A stretch of DNA of 64,000 nucleotides from CANMXU01 sp052030545 (GTDB taxonomy: Bacteria; Pseudomonadota; Gammaproteobacteria; Enterobacterales; Alteromonadaceae): assembly GCF_052030545.1 (NCBI RefSeq), contig NZ_JBPDIH010000011.1:72672-136671 (forward strand). The letters run 5' to 3'. Positions within the stretch are counted from its first letter, which is position 1, and each line of letters begins with the position of its first letter. The position numbers and the translations under genes are program-made. Positions 1 through 8,727 of this stretch are shown piece by piece. Below the pieces are notes generated by a model, which made no database searches, had not been told where the DNA came from, and saw only the letters and a program-made list of their open reading frames with translations.

Positions 1-940
1 TGGTAGATTTTGTTGATTCGGTTTCTGCGGCAATTGACTCACTGACCCCTTGCAATACTTTAACTAAATCTTCTGCTTTAGAATATTTCAAATAATAAAC
101 ACGGGTATTACCATTGGTTTCTAGTTCGCTGTCTAAACGGGCAACTAAGGCCGCAACACGTTCCCTTGCTTGGACTTCACCACTAACAATAACGCTATTG
201 GTACGCTCATCTGCAACAATTTTAGGAATTAAAAATGTCGGGGTACCCGCTGTTTTTCCACCACTGGTTTTATTCATGGCTTCAATAATACGTACCATTT
301 CAGCTGCAGAGGCATACTTTAATGGAATAATTTGCACCGCTTGGTCACCTGCGCGGTCAACCCGTTCTATAATTTTAATTAAACGATTTACCACCGAGGC
401 CGTACCGGTAAGCATAATAACGTTAGCTGGATCGTAGTTCACCACGTTGCCAGAACCCGCTTGGTCTGATAATTGACGCAGTAATGGCACTAATTCACGC
501 ACAGTAACATTTTTAACTTCAACCACTCGGGTGACCATTTCATCACCAATGCCTGGGTTTTCGTTACCAACAACTGGAATAGACGAGGTTTTAGCATCTT
601 TGTTACGGATAATTTTGATAATATTATTATCCATTTCAACCGCTGCAAAACCGTACACTTCAAGTACGTTTAAGAAAAATTGATAATACTGCGCTTCAGT
701 TAATAAATCGTAACTACGAACGTTAATTTTACCGCGCACGTTCGGGTCAACAATCATGGTTTTTTGCAGGTTTTTACCGACAATATTTACAAATTCAGTG
801 ATTTCAGTATTTTTGAAATTAGGAGAATAGTTTGCTGCTTGAACAGCAGTAATTGCCATGCTATTTATCGTTAACGCAGCCACTAAAGCTAGTAACGTAT
901 TTTTAATAGCCGTTGGTTTCACTAAGGAGAATATTTTCAT
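1..940 (-). CDS. gspD: Type II secretion secretin GspD, N-terminal part (cut by window edge)
   Basis: Outer-membrane secretin of the type II secretion system, which exports folded proteins from the periplasm. About 313 codons are visible on the minus strand, starting at an ATG at 940 and running off the left edge. A signal peptide (cleavage near AVQA-ANYSP) precedes the N0 domain (FKNTEITEFVNIVGKN, PNVRGKINVRSYDLL), followed by N1/N2 repeats (VTRVVEVKNVTVRELVPLL, VQIIPLKYASAAEMVRII). The secretin core lies outside the window. The gene starts 15 bp after the gspC stop, so the two are co-transcribed. Family assignment is firm because the order GspC then GspD and the N0/N1 motifs agree. Confidence 0.93.
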   Translation of the reverse strand, partial: MKIFSLVKPTAIKNTLLALVAALTINSMAITAVQAANYSPNFKNTEITEFVNIVGKNLQKTMIVDPNVRGKINVRSYDLLTEAQYYQFFLNVLEVYGFAAVEMDNNIIKIIRNKDAKTSSIPVVGNENPGIGDEMVTRVVEVKNVTVRELVPLLRQLSDQAGSGNVVNYDPANVIMLTGTASVVNRLIKIIERVDRAGDQAVQIIPLKYASAAEMVRIIEAMNKTSGGKTAGTPTFLIPKIVADERTNSVIVSGEVQARERVAALVARLDSELETNGNTRVYYLKYSKAEDLVKVLQGVSESIAAETESTKST

Positions 941-955
941 AAGTATTGCGTTCTT

Positions 956-1942
956 CTAATTATCGATACTAAAAAGTATTTCAGTGATTTCATCATTACG
1001 AGAAACTTGTAATGATACTTCTTTTTCTTTTCTTAAAGCTTGCAGTGCTTGTGCAGCTTCGCTTGGTTCACTTAAGTCAAAACCATTCATTTGAATAGCA
1101 ACATCACCAAGTTTTAACCCTGCGGCATTAAAAAAGTCAGGTGATTTTCCGGGTCGTAATTGATAACCAAAAATTTTACCGTCTTTACGTTTTGGTGAAA
1201 TTTTTAAGTAATCGGTTATCTTACCTGGGTTGTTTAATAAATCTTTTTTCAAGCTACTCGCTTGAGCACTTATCTGCTTATTTTGACGTTGGTCTACAAC
1301 GTTTGGCGACGATAAATGCTGAGCACTTATTTTTCTCGGTGCGCTAACTTTGGGCGCGGTGACTTTGGGTTTAGAACTCGCCGCTTGTGCGCCATATTCA
1401 AAACCGTCAAGCATTAAGGTTTCTAAACGACCTGACTGCTTGATAATAACGCGATCCGTTAATACTTGTTCAAGCGTTGCTCGCGTATTGCTAATTTTAT
1501 CACCAATGCCGTAAGTTTCTTGTTTGCCACCATTTTCAATAACAGCTGCCGAAGTAGCACTGTCGTCACTGGCTACCGTTGCCGAGAGCGTTAAATTTAA
1601 TTTTGTTTCTGGCGCATCTTTAACTTCTTCTACTGTTTGCTCAACTGGCTTTTCATTGTACTTGCCAAATAAATGTAACGACTGCAACTTTTGGATACTT
1701 AATTTTTCACTTTGAAAACTAGATTCACCCTTGTTATTGCTGACATTCGTTACAATATTAGAAGGCACTTGCGTTGGCGATAAAGCTAGCCAAGTAATTT
1801 GCGCTAATAAATAAGCAATATAAGCCATCAACAATACGGTGATAGCTTTGGCGATTTTTTGCTGCGGTAGTTTGGCGATAGTGTCTGAAAATGACACGGC
1901 ATTAACTGGCAATTGCATATTTATATTACTAATATTTATCAT
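956..1942 (-). CDS. gspC: Type II secretion system inner-membrane protein GspC
   Basis: Links the inner-membrane platform of the type II secretion machine to the GspD secretin. The 328-aa protein has one membrane helix near residues 31-53, a homology region around 110-185 (NLTLSATVASDD, YGIGDKI) that binds the secretin N0 domain, a Lys/Ser-rich linker, and a C-terminal PDZ domain around 245-328 (GLKLGDVAIQMNGFDL). The PDZ domain is associated with substrate selection in this family. It is the first gene of the gsp operon and is divergent from hslR across a 179-bp gap that must hold both promoters. An in-frame ATG sits eight residues downstream as an alternative start. Confidence 0.93.
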   Translation of the reverse strand: MINISNINMQLPVNAVSFSDTIAKLPQQKIAKAITVLLMAYIAYLLAQITWLALSPTQVPSNIVTNVSNNKGESSFQSEKLSIQKLQSLHLFGKYNEKPVEQTVEEVKDAPETKLNLTLSATVASDDSATSAAVIENGGKQETYGIGDKISNTRATLEQVLTDRVIIKQSGRLETLMLDGFEYGAQAASSKPKVTAPKVSAPRKISAQHLSSPNVVDQRQNKQISAQASSLKKDLLNNPGKITDYLKISPKRKDGKIFGYQLRPGKSPDFFNAAGLKLGDVAIQMNGFDLSEPSEAAQALQALRKEKEVSLQVSRNDEITEILFSIDN

Positions 1943-2121
1943 ACATCATAGAAAGTCTTCATCGATAATACTTGACCATGGGCTTACCAACAAGCTCCTA
2001 ACTGTTTTTTATTAAAAATTTCCTTTTTTCGCTGTTGGAGTGGCGAAAATAGCAGCTGTATGGTAATTTGCGCGCAAAATAATATCAGGCAAAAGTTACA
2101 AACTTAGGACATAAGATATAG

Positions 2122-2511
2122 ATGACTGAAAATAGTTCAACTCGTCTTGATAAATGGCTTTGGGCGGCACGGTTTTATAAAACTCGCGCCATTGCCAAAC
2201 AAATGATTGACGGCGGCAAAGTGTTTTATAACGGCCAACGTACTAAATCAGGTAAAAATGTTGCCATTGGCGATACGATAAAGATACGCCAAGGTTATGA
2301 AGAAAAAGAAGTTAAGGTAATTGCCTTAGCGGACAAGCGCAGAGACGCAACTTTTGCGCAAACCTTGTATGAAGAAACAAAAGATAGCATCGCTAGCCGA
2401 GAAAAAAATGCCATAGCTCGCAAACAAGGTATTTTACTCAGCCCGGCAAGCGACAGTAAACCAGACAAAAAACAACGCCGTAAATTACGGGAATTTAAAG
2501 AAAGGATTTAG
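2122..2511 (+). CDS. hslR: Heat-shock protein 15, ribosome-recycling S4-domain protein
   Basis: Hsp15 binds free 50S subunits carrying nascent chains and helps recycle them after abortive translation. The 129-aa protein opens with an S4 RNA-binding domain (residues 7-70: RLDKWLWAARFYKTR, IDGGKVFYNGQ) and ends in the family's basic tail (DKKQRRKLREFKERI). Length and both ends match the family. The stop is 3 bp before the hslO start, so the two form an operon as in other gammaproteobacteria. Heat-shock (sigma-32) control is expected from the family, but I did not identify a convincing promoter here. Confidence 0.95.
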   Translation: MTENSSTRLDKWLWAARFYKTRAIAKQMIDGGKVFYNGQRTKSGKNVAIGDTIKIRQGYEEKEVKVIALADKRRDATFAQTLYEETKDSIASREKNAIARKQGILLSPASDSKPDKKQRRKLREFKERI

Positions 2512-2514
2512 CAA

Positions 2515-3378
2515 GTGAACGCTCAAACCGACGTATTAAATCGATACTTATTCGACAATCTACATGCCCGTGGCGAATTAGTGCAATTACAAGATAGCTA
2601 CCAAGCTATTATCGCAAAACATAACTACCCAGCAGGTGTGCAATCACTGTTAGGTGAGTTATTAGCCGCAACCTGTTTGTTAACCGCAACAATAAAATTT
2701 GAAGGTGAAATTACCGTGCAATTGCAAGGTGATGGTCCAGTAAGTTATATGTCGGTTAATGGCAACGACCAACAAGTGATGCGTGGTATTGCTCGTCTTA
2801 GCCAAGAAACCACTGAAGCCGGTCTACAAAATCTAATCGGCAAAGGTAATATGGTGATCACCATACGCCCAACTAAAGGCGAACCTTACCAAGGTATTGT
2901 GGCGTTAGAAAAAGACACGCTCGCTGGATGCTTGGCCCACTACTTTGAAGTGTCAGAGCAAATCCCAACAAAGATTTGGTTATTTAATGATACAGAGCAA
3001 CAACTTGTTGCCGGTGCATTGATTCAGTTATTGCCAGATAGTGAAGACAAAGAGCAGCAACTAAACGACTTTGAACACTTATGCCAACTAACAGACACCA
3101 TAAAAGCAGAAGAAATTTTTACCTTAGATGCGCAAACCCTGCTTTATCGTTTGTATAATCAAGAAGAAGTACGAATTTTTGATCCGCAAAACGTTACTTA
3201 TCAGTGCAGCTGTTCAACAGAAAAATGTTTACAAGCTATCTCTCAAATAGAGCCAAGCGAAATTAAGAGCATTCTTGCTGAGCAAGGCTCAGTCAGCATG
3301 ACCTGCGATTATTGCTTAACGACCTACGCTTTTGGCGAGCAAGAACTCGCAGTTTTTACTAACGAATTAAAGCACTAA
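2515..3378 (+). CDS. hslO: Redox-regulated chaperonin Hsp33
   Basis: Hsp33 is a holdase chaperone switched on by oxidation of a zinc-bound cysteine cluster. The 287-aa protein has the N-terminal chaperone domain (RYLFDNLHARGELVQL) and the C-terminal redox switch: a CXC pair (CSC, around residue 232) and a CXXC pair (CDYC, around 263), spaced as the family requires. Translation starts at a GTG at 2515, placed 3 bp after the hslR stop. A hairpin follows at 3416-3447. Confidence 0.96.
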   Translation: MNAQTDVLNRYLFDNLHARGELVQLQDSYQAIIAKHNYPAGVQSLLGELLAATCLLTATIKFEGEITVQLQGDGPVSYMSVNGNDQQVMRGIARLSQETTEAGLQNLIGKGNMVITIRPTKGEPYQGIVALEKDTLAGCLAHYFEVSEQIPTKIWLFNDTEQQLVAGALIQLLPDSEDKEQQLNDFEHLCQLTDTIKAEEIFTLDAQTLLYRLYNQEEVRIFDPQNVTYQCSCSTEKCLQAISQIEPSEIKSILAEQGSVSMTCDYCLTTYAFGEQELAVFTNELKH

Positions 3379-3763
3379 ACCCGCACCTAATTCGATGAGT
3401 TAGTTTGCCGAAAATAATAACCAAGAATAAATGTGTTCTTGGTTATTTACATCTTATCTTTCAGACATTCAAAAACCATCCAATCAACACCCAAGCAATC
3501 CCACGTTAAATCAAACAGTTAACATATAGATTAGCGTTCTATTTACATATATAACCCAATTCTCATTAACTGAAATTTCGTTATAATTATTTTTACACTA
3601 TCATTAAAAATAAGATATTCATGTAAGTTATAATGAAAACTTTCATATATCGTTATATTTTGCTTTTGTTTTAAACGCTGATCGCCTAGAATTGGCGCCT
3701 TAACAGGAAGCATCAACACTTAACTTTACATGAATATTGTCATAACTTTGGAGAATAGACGCT
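3379..3763 (+). promoter_or_regulatory. Long AT-rich leader of pckA
   Basis: A 385-bp stretch without a gene. The first 70 bp hold the hslO hairpin. The rest is AT-rich and must contain the pckA promoter. Several TATAAT-like sequences occur (for example near 3584 and 3630), but I cannot single one out. A GC-rich patch around 3683-3702 stands out from its surroundings. A ribosome binding site (GGAG) lies about 10 bp before the pckA ATG. No CRP-like palindrome was recognised. Confidence 0.4.
3416..3447 (+). terminator. Hairpin downstream of hslO
   Basis: A perfect 12-bp stem (AATAACCAAGAA with TTCTTGGTTATT) closes an 8-nt loop 38 bp after the hslO stop. There is only a weak T tract after it, so it may end transcription or protect the 3' end. 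Confidence 0.65.
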
Positions 3764-5395
3764 ATGACCGCTTTGGAAAACTCGATCGATTTATCTGTAT
3801 ACGGGATCAACGACGTAGAAGAGGTTGTGTATAACCCTTCTTATGAGTTACTTTTTGAAGAAGAAACTAAAGCAGGTTTAACAGGTTATGACAAAGGTGT
3901 CGTAACTGAACTCGGCGCGGTATCAGTCGATACTGGTATTTTTACCGGTCGTTCACCAAAAGATAAATACATCGTTCGCGACGATATTACCCGCGATACG
4001 GTTTGGTGGTCAGATCAAGGTAAAAACGATAACAAACCAATGGAACCAGAAACTTGGGACCATCTTAAAGGTTTAGTAACGACTCAGTTGTCAGGTAAAC
4101 GTTTATTTGTCGTTGATACCTACTGTGGCGCAAATGACGATACTCGTTTGAAAGTGCGCTTTATCACCGAAGTTGCATGGCAAGCACATTTTGTTAAAAA
4201 CATGTTCATTCGCCCTTCGGATGAAGAGTTAAAAGATTACGAACCTGATTTCGTTGTGATGAATGGTGCCAAAACCACTAATCCACAATGGCAAGAACAA
4301 GGTTTGAATTCAGAGAATTTTGTTGCCTTTAACTTAACTGAAAAAATGCAGTTAATTGGCGGTACTTGGTACGGCGGCGAAATGAAAAAAGGTATGTTCT
4401 CAATGATGAACTACCTATTACCTTTAAAAGGCATCGCGTCAATGCACTGTAGTGCGAACGTCTGTAAAGATGGCGAAGTTGCAGTATTTTTTGGTTTATC
4501 AGGCACAGGTAAAACAACACTTTCAACCGATCCTAAACGCCAATTAATTGGTGATGACGAGCACGGTTGGGATGACAATGGTGTATTTAACTTTGAAGGT
4601 GGTTGTTACGCTAAAACCATTAACCTAAGCAAAGAAAACGAGCCTGACATTTATGAAGCGATCCGCCGCGATGCATTATTAGAAAATGTTACCGTGGCTA
4701 GCGATGGCACGATTGATTTTGATGATAATTCAAAAACAGAAAATACCCGTGTTTCGTACCCAATTCACCATATCGACAATATCGTAAAACCGGTATCTCG
4801 TGCCGGTCACGCTAAAAAGGTTATCTTTTTAACGGCTGATGCTTTTGGGGTATTACCACCGGTTGCGAAATTAACGCCAGAGCAAACTGAATACTATTTC
4901 TTATCAGGCTTCACCGCGAAGCTTGCCGGTACTGAACGTGGTATTACCGAGCCAACACCTACGTTTTCAAGTTGTTTTGGCGCAGCATTCTTAAGTTTGC
5001 ATCCAACACAATATGCTGAAGTTTTGCGTCAACGTATGCAAGCTGTTGGTGCTGAAGCCTACTTAGTTAACACAGGTTGGAACGGCACAGGTAAACGTAT
5101 TTCAATTAAAGCAACTCGCGCGATTATCGATGCGATTTTAGATGGTTCAATTGACCATGCCGACACTGAAATTTTACCTATGTTTAACTTAGCGATCCCA
5201 ACCCATGTTGAAGGTGTAGAAGACGGTATTTTAGATCCGCGTCAAACCTACCCGCAAGCTTCACAATGGCAAGAAAAAGCGGAAAACTTAGCAGGTCGCT
5301 TTATCAATAACTTTGAGAAGTTCACCGATACTGACAACGGTAAGTCGTTAGTTGCAGCAGGTCCAATTGTATTAGACCAAGCTAAAAGCGCATAA
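3764..5395 (+). CDS. pckA: ATP-dependent phosphoenolpyruvate carboxykinase
   Basis: Converts oxaloacetate and ATP to phosphoenolpyruvate, ADP and CO2, the entry step of gluconeogenesis. The 543-aa cytosolic enzyme shows the N-terminal RSPKDKY substrate motif, the kinase-1a P-loop GLSGTGKTTLS (around residue 247), the kinase-2 metal motif IGDDEHGW and the Lys/His-bearing FGAAFLSLHP segment. Length matches the ATP-type family. It stands alone between hslO and the convergent envZ. Its TAA stop overlaps the first unit of a heptanucleotide array (5394-5442), and a strong terminator follows at 5475-5502. Confidence 0.97.
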   Translation: MTALENSIDLSVYGINDVEEVVYNPSYELLFEEETKAGLTGYDKGVVTELGAVSVDTGIFTGRSPKDKYIVRDDITRDTVWWSDQGKNDNKPMEPETWDHLKGLVTTQLSGKRLFVVDTYCGANDDTRLKVRFITEVAWQAHFVKNMFIRPSDEELKDYEPDFVVMNGAKTTNPQWQEQGLNSENFVAFNLTEKMQLIGGTWYGGEMKKGMFSMMNYLLPLKGIASMHCSANVCKDGEVAVFFGLSGTGKTTLSTDPKRQLIGDDEHGWDDNGVFNFEGGCYAKTINLSKENEPDIYEAIRRDALLENVTVASDGTIDFDDNSKTENTRVSYPIHHIDNIVKPVSRAGHAKKVIFLTADAFGVLPPVAKLTPEQTEYYFLSGFTAKLAGTERGITEPTPTFSSCFGAAFLSLHPTQYAEVLRQRMQAVGAEAYLVNTGWNGTGKRISIKATRAIIDAILDGSIDHADTEILPMFNLAIPTHVEGVEDGILDPRQTYPQASQWQEKAENLAGRFINNFEKFTDTDNGKSLVAAGPIVLDQAKSA

Positions 5396-5442
5396 GCGAT
5401 AAGCGATAAGCGATAAGCGATAAGCGATAAGCGATAAGCGAT
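5394..5442. repeat. Heptanucleotide tandem array, (AAGCGAT)x7
   Basis: Seven perfect head-to-tail copies of AAGCGAT begin inside the pckA stop codon (TAA at 5393-5395) and end 33 bp before the terminator hairpin. Changes in copy number would alter only the 3' untranslated region, because the first stop is fixed. The unit length equals that of the arrays at 47744-47792 and 63924-64000. Confidence 0.95.
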
Positions 5443-5474
5443 AAGTATTTAACAACATAAAAAATACCAGCATT

Positions 5475-5502
5475 AAAAAACCAGCGAGTCGCTGGTTTTT
5501 TT
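5475..5502. terminator. Terminator between pckA and envZ
   Basis: An ACCAGCGA / TCGCTGGT stem flanked by A runs on the left and T runs on the right. It can act in both directions between the convergent pckA and envZ genes. Confidence 0.85.
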
Positions 5503-5558
5503 ATGTTTGTTATTTGGTATCGATGAACATGTTTACACGCGTGAAAACATTCAAAGCG

Positions 5559-6854
5559 TTAGCTTAGAATCGGTAAATACACTTTCGCTTGTAAGCCACC
5601 TTCAGTGCGATTTGACAAGATAACCTCGCCACCGTGCAAATCGACAATACGTTTAATTATCGCCAGCCCTAAACCGCTGCCAACACCACCGCGTGCTTTA
5701 TCGCCTTGAGAAAAAGGTTCAAATAAGTGTTCAATTTCATCTTCAGGAATACCAGGCCCTCGGTCTGCCACAATAAAGAAAACCTGTTGTTTATCGTCAC
5801 TTAATCCTGAGCTCACTTCGATAGCATCGGCTGAATAACGAAAAGCATTTTGCATTAAATTCACCACGGCACGTTTTAAAGCAACGTAGCGTATTGGCAC
5901 GTTGGGGCATGGTCCGGGGTTAAAAATAATTTCTCTGTCATTAATCGATTCAGCTTGTACAACATCATGCAGTAAATCGTTAATATTCATTAATTCGGTA
6001 CTGTCGTTATTATCATGGCGAATGTAATCGATAAATTGATCAATAATATTGTTCATATCATCGATATCGTTATCGATACCTTCTTTAAGAAATTCATCTT
6101 CTTGTGACATCATTTCTGTCGACAGTCGAATGCGTGTTAACGGCGTACGCAAATCATGCGAAATACCCGCCATCAATAAGTTTCGGTCTGCTTCTAGTTG
6201 CTTAATGCCCTTAGACATATGGTTAAATGCTTGTGTTACCGAAACAATTTCAGTGGTGCCTTGCTCTTTTAACGGTTTGGGAAAATGTCCAATTGCCACT
6301 TCTTCTGCGGCGACTTGTAAGGCTTTAAGCGGCCGGTTAAGTTGCCGTACAAAAACCCAGCCACCCATAACGCTAAGTACACCTAAGATAACTAAGACAA
6401 TAAGTAAGGGAGAAAAATTTGCTTCTTCTAAACCAGACAATGGAATTTTGACCCACAAGTGCGGTGCTTGCGGAGCTCGGATCCAAAAAAGATATTCATC
6501 ACCTGGGGAGATACGTACTTCAGCAGGGCCATCGAGTAGCTGCGACATTTCTGCCGAGCGAAACGGAAAGTAAATCGCATCTTGTAAGCCAAGTGCCATC
6601 GCATCACGTTCACGATAAACCCCTATATCTGTTTCGCGGTGGAAAGCTTCTGCCATTCTCGGGCTCATTTCAGCATCTTTTAGATCAATAAATACCACGC
6701 GTATTTGCTTAGCTAAAAGCTGATTAATTTGATGAGAGCTAGGCTGAATAATATAAAGTGCAATTGATACATACGACACCACTTGGTTGACTAACAGTAA
6801 CACACCAATTAGCAGTACAGTTTGACCAAAGGCACTTCGGGGGACTATTTTCAT
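5559..6854 (-). CDS. envZ: Osmosensor histidine kinase EnvZ
   Basis: Membrane sensor kinase that phosphorylates OmpR. The 431-aa protein has membrane helices near residues 12-33 and 149-168 enclosing a periplasmic sensor region, then HAMP. The HisKA box (GISHDLRTPLTR) carries the phospho-accepting histidine at 233. The ATP-binding domain follows with an N box (NLMQNAFRYS), G1 (DRGPGIP) and G2 (GSGLGLAI). It begins about 17 bp after the ompR stop, forming the usual ompR-envZ operon. Orthology to EnvZ rather than another OmpR-partner kinase rests on the operon and length. Confidence 0.92.
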   Translation of the reverse strand: MKIVPRSAFGQTVLLIGVLLLVNQVVSYVSIALYIIQPSSHQINQLLAKQIRVVFIDLKDAEMSPRMAEAFHRETDIGVYRERDAMALGLQDAIYFPFRSAEMSQLLDGPAEVRISPGDEYLFWIRAPQAPHLWVKIPLSGLEEANFSPLLIVLVILGVLSVMGGWVFVRQLNRPLKALQVAAEEVAIGHFPKPLKEQGTTEIVSVTQAFNHMSKGIKQLEADRNLLMAGISHDLRTPLTRIRLSTEMMSQEDEFLKEGIDNDIDDMNNIIDQFIDYIRHDNNDSTELMNINDLLHDVVQAESINDREIIFNPGPCPNVPIRYVALKRAVVNLMQNAFRYSADAIEVSSGLSDDKQQVFFIVADRGPGIPEDEIEHLFEPFSQGDKARGGVGSGLGLAIIKRIVDLHGGEVILSNRTEGGLQAKVYLPILS

Positions 6855-6871
6855 AACTACCTTAAACGCAA

Positions 6872-7597
6872 CTAGGCAACGGCTTTACCTTCTGGCACAA
6901 AGACATAACCTAAGCCCCAAACCGTTTGAATATAGCGCGGTTTAGCGGGGTCAACTTCAAGCATGCGACGTAAACGCGATACTTGTACATCTATACTGCG
7001 CTCAAGTGCTGAATAGTCTCTACCACGGGCTAAATTCATTAATTTATCACGCGATAAAGGCTCGCGCGGATGGGTAATAAGTGCCTTTAACACGGCAAAC
7101 TCGCCACTGGTTAATGGCATACTAACATCACCTTTTAACATTTCACGTGTCGCTAGGTTTAATTGATATTCACCAAAGGTAATAATGTTTTCTTCTTGTG
7201 ATGGCGCGCCTGGAGCCTCTTGTACTCGACGACGCAAAACCGCCTTAATACGTGCCAATAACTCACGTGGGTTAAAGGGCTTAGGCATGTAATCGTCGGC
7301 ACCAATTTCCAAACCAATAATGCGGTCAACCTCATCACCTTTAGCGGTCAACATCACAATTGGAATGTCGTTACCGTCTTGACGTAAGCGTCGGCAGATA
7401 GATAAGCCGTCTTCACCCGGCAGCATTAAATCGAGCACTAATAAGTGAAAGTTTTCACGCTCGAGTAACCTGTCCATTTGTTCAGAATTCGCTGCGCTTC
7501 GCACCACAAAACCTTGCTCAACTAAATAGCGTTCTAACAAAGCTCTTAGTCGCATGTCATCGTCAATAACTAAAATTTTTGGTGTTTCATGTCCCAT
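6872..7597 (-). CDS. ompR: Response regulator OmpR
   Basis: DNA-binding response regulator that controls porin and osmotic-response genes. The chosen ATG at 7597 gives 241 aa, the family length, and has a GAGA ribosome binding site 8 bp upstream. A longer reading starting at 7624 adds nine residues outside the conserved domain. The receiver domain has the acidic pocket (IDDD) and phospho-Asp56 (LVLDLMLPGEDG). The winged-helix domain ends in YIQTVWGLGYVF. It is followed directly by envZ. Confidence 0.94.
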   Translation of the reverse strand: MGHETPKILVIDDDMRLRALLERYLVEQGFVVRSAANSEQMDRLLERENFHLLVLDLMLPGEDGLSICRRLRQDGNDIPIVMLTAKGDEVDRIIGLEIGADDYMPKPFNPRELLARIKAVLRRRVQEAPGAPSQEENIITFGEYQLNLATREMLKGDVSMPLTSGEFAVLKALITHPREPLSRDKLMNLARGRDYSALERSIDVQVSRLRRMLEVDPAKPRYIQTVWGLGYVFVPEGKAVA

Positions 7598-7804
7598 GAT
7601 GTTTCTCTCATTATTACCTTGCATACACTATAAAGAATAATAAGGCAGAATTAAAAAATAACCGCTAGTTTAAAACAACGCATTTGTTACAAACTATGAA
7701 CAGTGAATAGCAGCTTATCATTTATCTCATTATTTATACTAATCAACTCAGTAGCAAACTGTTGTTGCATTATTATCCAGACAACTACATACATATGAGA
7801 AACT

Positions 7805-8176
7805 ATGTGCGAAAATTGTCGTATGAGAGTGTGGATATATTTTGCTAAAGCGCCTATTAGAGTTGTTCGTATTTCACGAAGGCGCAGTGCTACACGTTTA
7901 AAACGCGCCATGGTGCAAATAAAATCTGCCTTAGCGCAAGAAAAGCAAGAAACCAAAGAAATGCTTGCCACCTATAAAAAATATACTCAAAGGCAGGCAA
8001 GCGCAGAAGAAATGCAGGCAGCAAATAAGCAGTTTGTCGACTTACTAAAAGGCTTAGGTTTAGGCGTATTTGCGGTATTACCTTTTGCCCCGATCACTAT
8101 TCCGCTTGTAATAAAACTCGGCCGCATGGTCGGCGTTGAGATCTTACCGAGTTCATTTAATAACGACAAAAAATAA
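7805..8176 (+). CDS. Small LETM1-like membrane-associated protein
   Basis: A 123-aa protein of uncertain function. The N-terminal third is very basic, and an alpha-helical stretch with many Lys, Gln and Glu residues follows (LKRAMVQIKSALAQEK). The C-terminal part (FVDLLKGLGLGVFAVLPFAPITIPLVIKLG) is hydrophobic and resembles the core of the LETM1 family, whose eukaryotic members act in mitochondrial cation exchange. The start could be the ATG at 7805 or an in-frame ATG six codons on. It is divergent from ompR. The LETM1 resemblance is by eye; no transport function should be assumed. Confidence 0.7.
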   Translation: MCENCRMRVWIYFAKAPIRVVRISRRRSATRLKRAMVQIKSALAQEKQETKEMLATYKKYTQRQASAEEMQAANKQFVDLLKGLGLGVFAVLPFAPITIPLVIKLGRMVGVEILPSSFNNDKK

Positions 8177-8202
8177 CTTAGTTGATTTAACCTGAGCTCA
8201 GC

Positions 8203-8712
8203 TTATTTAAGGTAACTAATCGCTTGATCAGTTACGCATTGCGTTAAGCTTTGTTGGCGCTGTTCTTTAGATAAAGAGCCAATCGCTTGTTTCACTAGTT
8301 TAAATTTTTGTTGACGTTCAGCTTCTGGCAATTCAGCTAATTGTTCATGAAAACAGCCCTTTAAGCCAAAGTTGATGGCGACGTCTGACTTTAAATCATC
8401 ACCCGCTAAGCACTTTTGTAACTGCTCAGCTAATAACTGCTTATCCATTTTATTGACCAGATAGCTAATCGGGTGATTGTTATCATCAACCTTTCGCTCT
8501 AAATTGCAGGCATAAAACATATCCGCTACCGCCACAACAGGAATAAGCTTTTGATGTTGTTCATAAAAGCGTTCTTTTAACCACTGCTCATTCTTTTCAT
8601 CTGCCGTATTATTTTGATTCGAAAAAGCCCAAGCATTTGCTTGTACTGCCAATAAAGCACACAAAGTGATAACTAATCTATTGTTTGAATAAGCAAACAA
8701 AAACATGTACAT
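8203..8712 (-). CDS. Uncharacterised exported protein
   Basis: A 169-aa protein I do not recognise. It starts with a signal peptide (LVITLCALLAVQANAWA, cleavage near residue 29), and the mature part is helical and rich in Gln, Lys and Glu. It contains four cysteines (ACNLER, KCLAGD, GCFHEQ, QCVTDQ) that could form two disulfides in the periplasm. It lies 15 bp downstream of pldA on the same strand, so the two are probably co-transcribed. Confidence 0.7.
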   Translation of the reverse strand: MYMFLFAYSNNRLVITLCALLAVQANAWAFSNQNNTADEKNEQWLKERFYEQHQKLIPVVAVADMFYACNLERKVDDNNHPISYLVNKMDKQLLAEQLQKCLAGDDLKSDVAINFGLKGCFHEQLAELPEAERQQKFKLVKQAIGSLSKEQRQQSLTQCVTDQAISYLK

Positions 8713-8727
8713 CCTTAATAAAAACCA

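Noticed and set aside
5394..5442. Possible CRISPR-like repeat
   Set aside because: The units are 7 nt with no spacers, so this is a simple tandem array. The same holds for 47744-47792 and 63924-64000.
6049..6573. Plus-strand frame of 174 codons within envZ
   Set aside because: It is antisense to a well-supported histidine kinase and has no domain or start signal.
7687..7971. Minus-strand frame of 94 codons upstream of ompR
   Set aside because: It overlaps the better-supported LETM1-like gene on the other strand and shows no recognisable domain.
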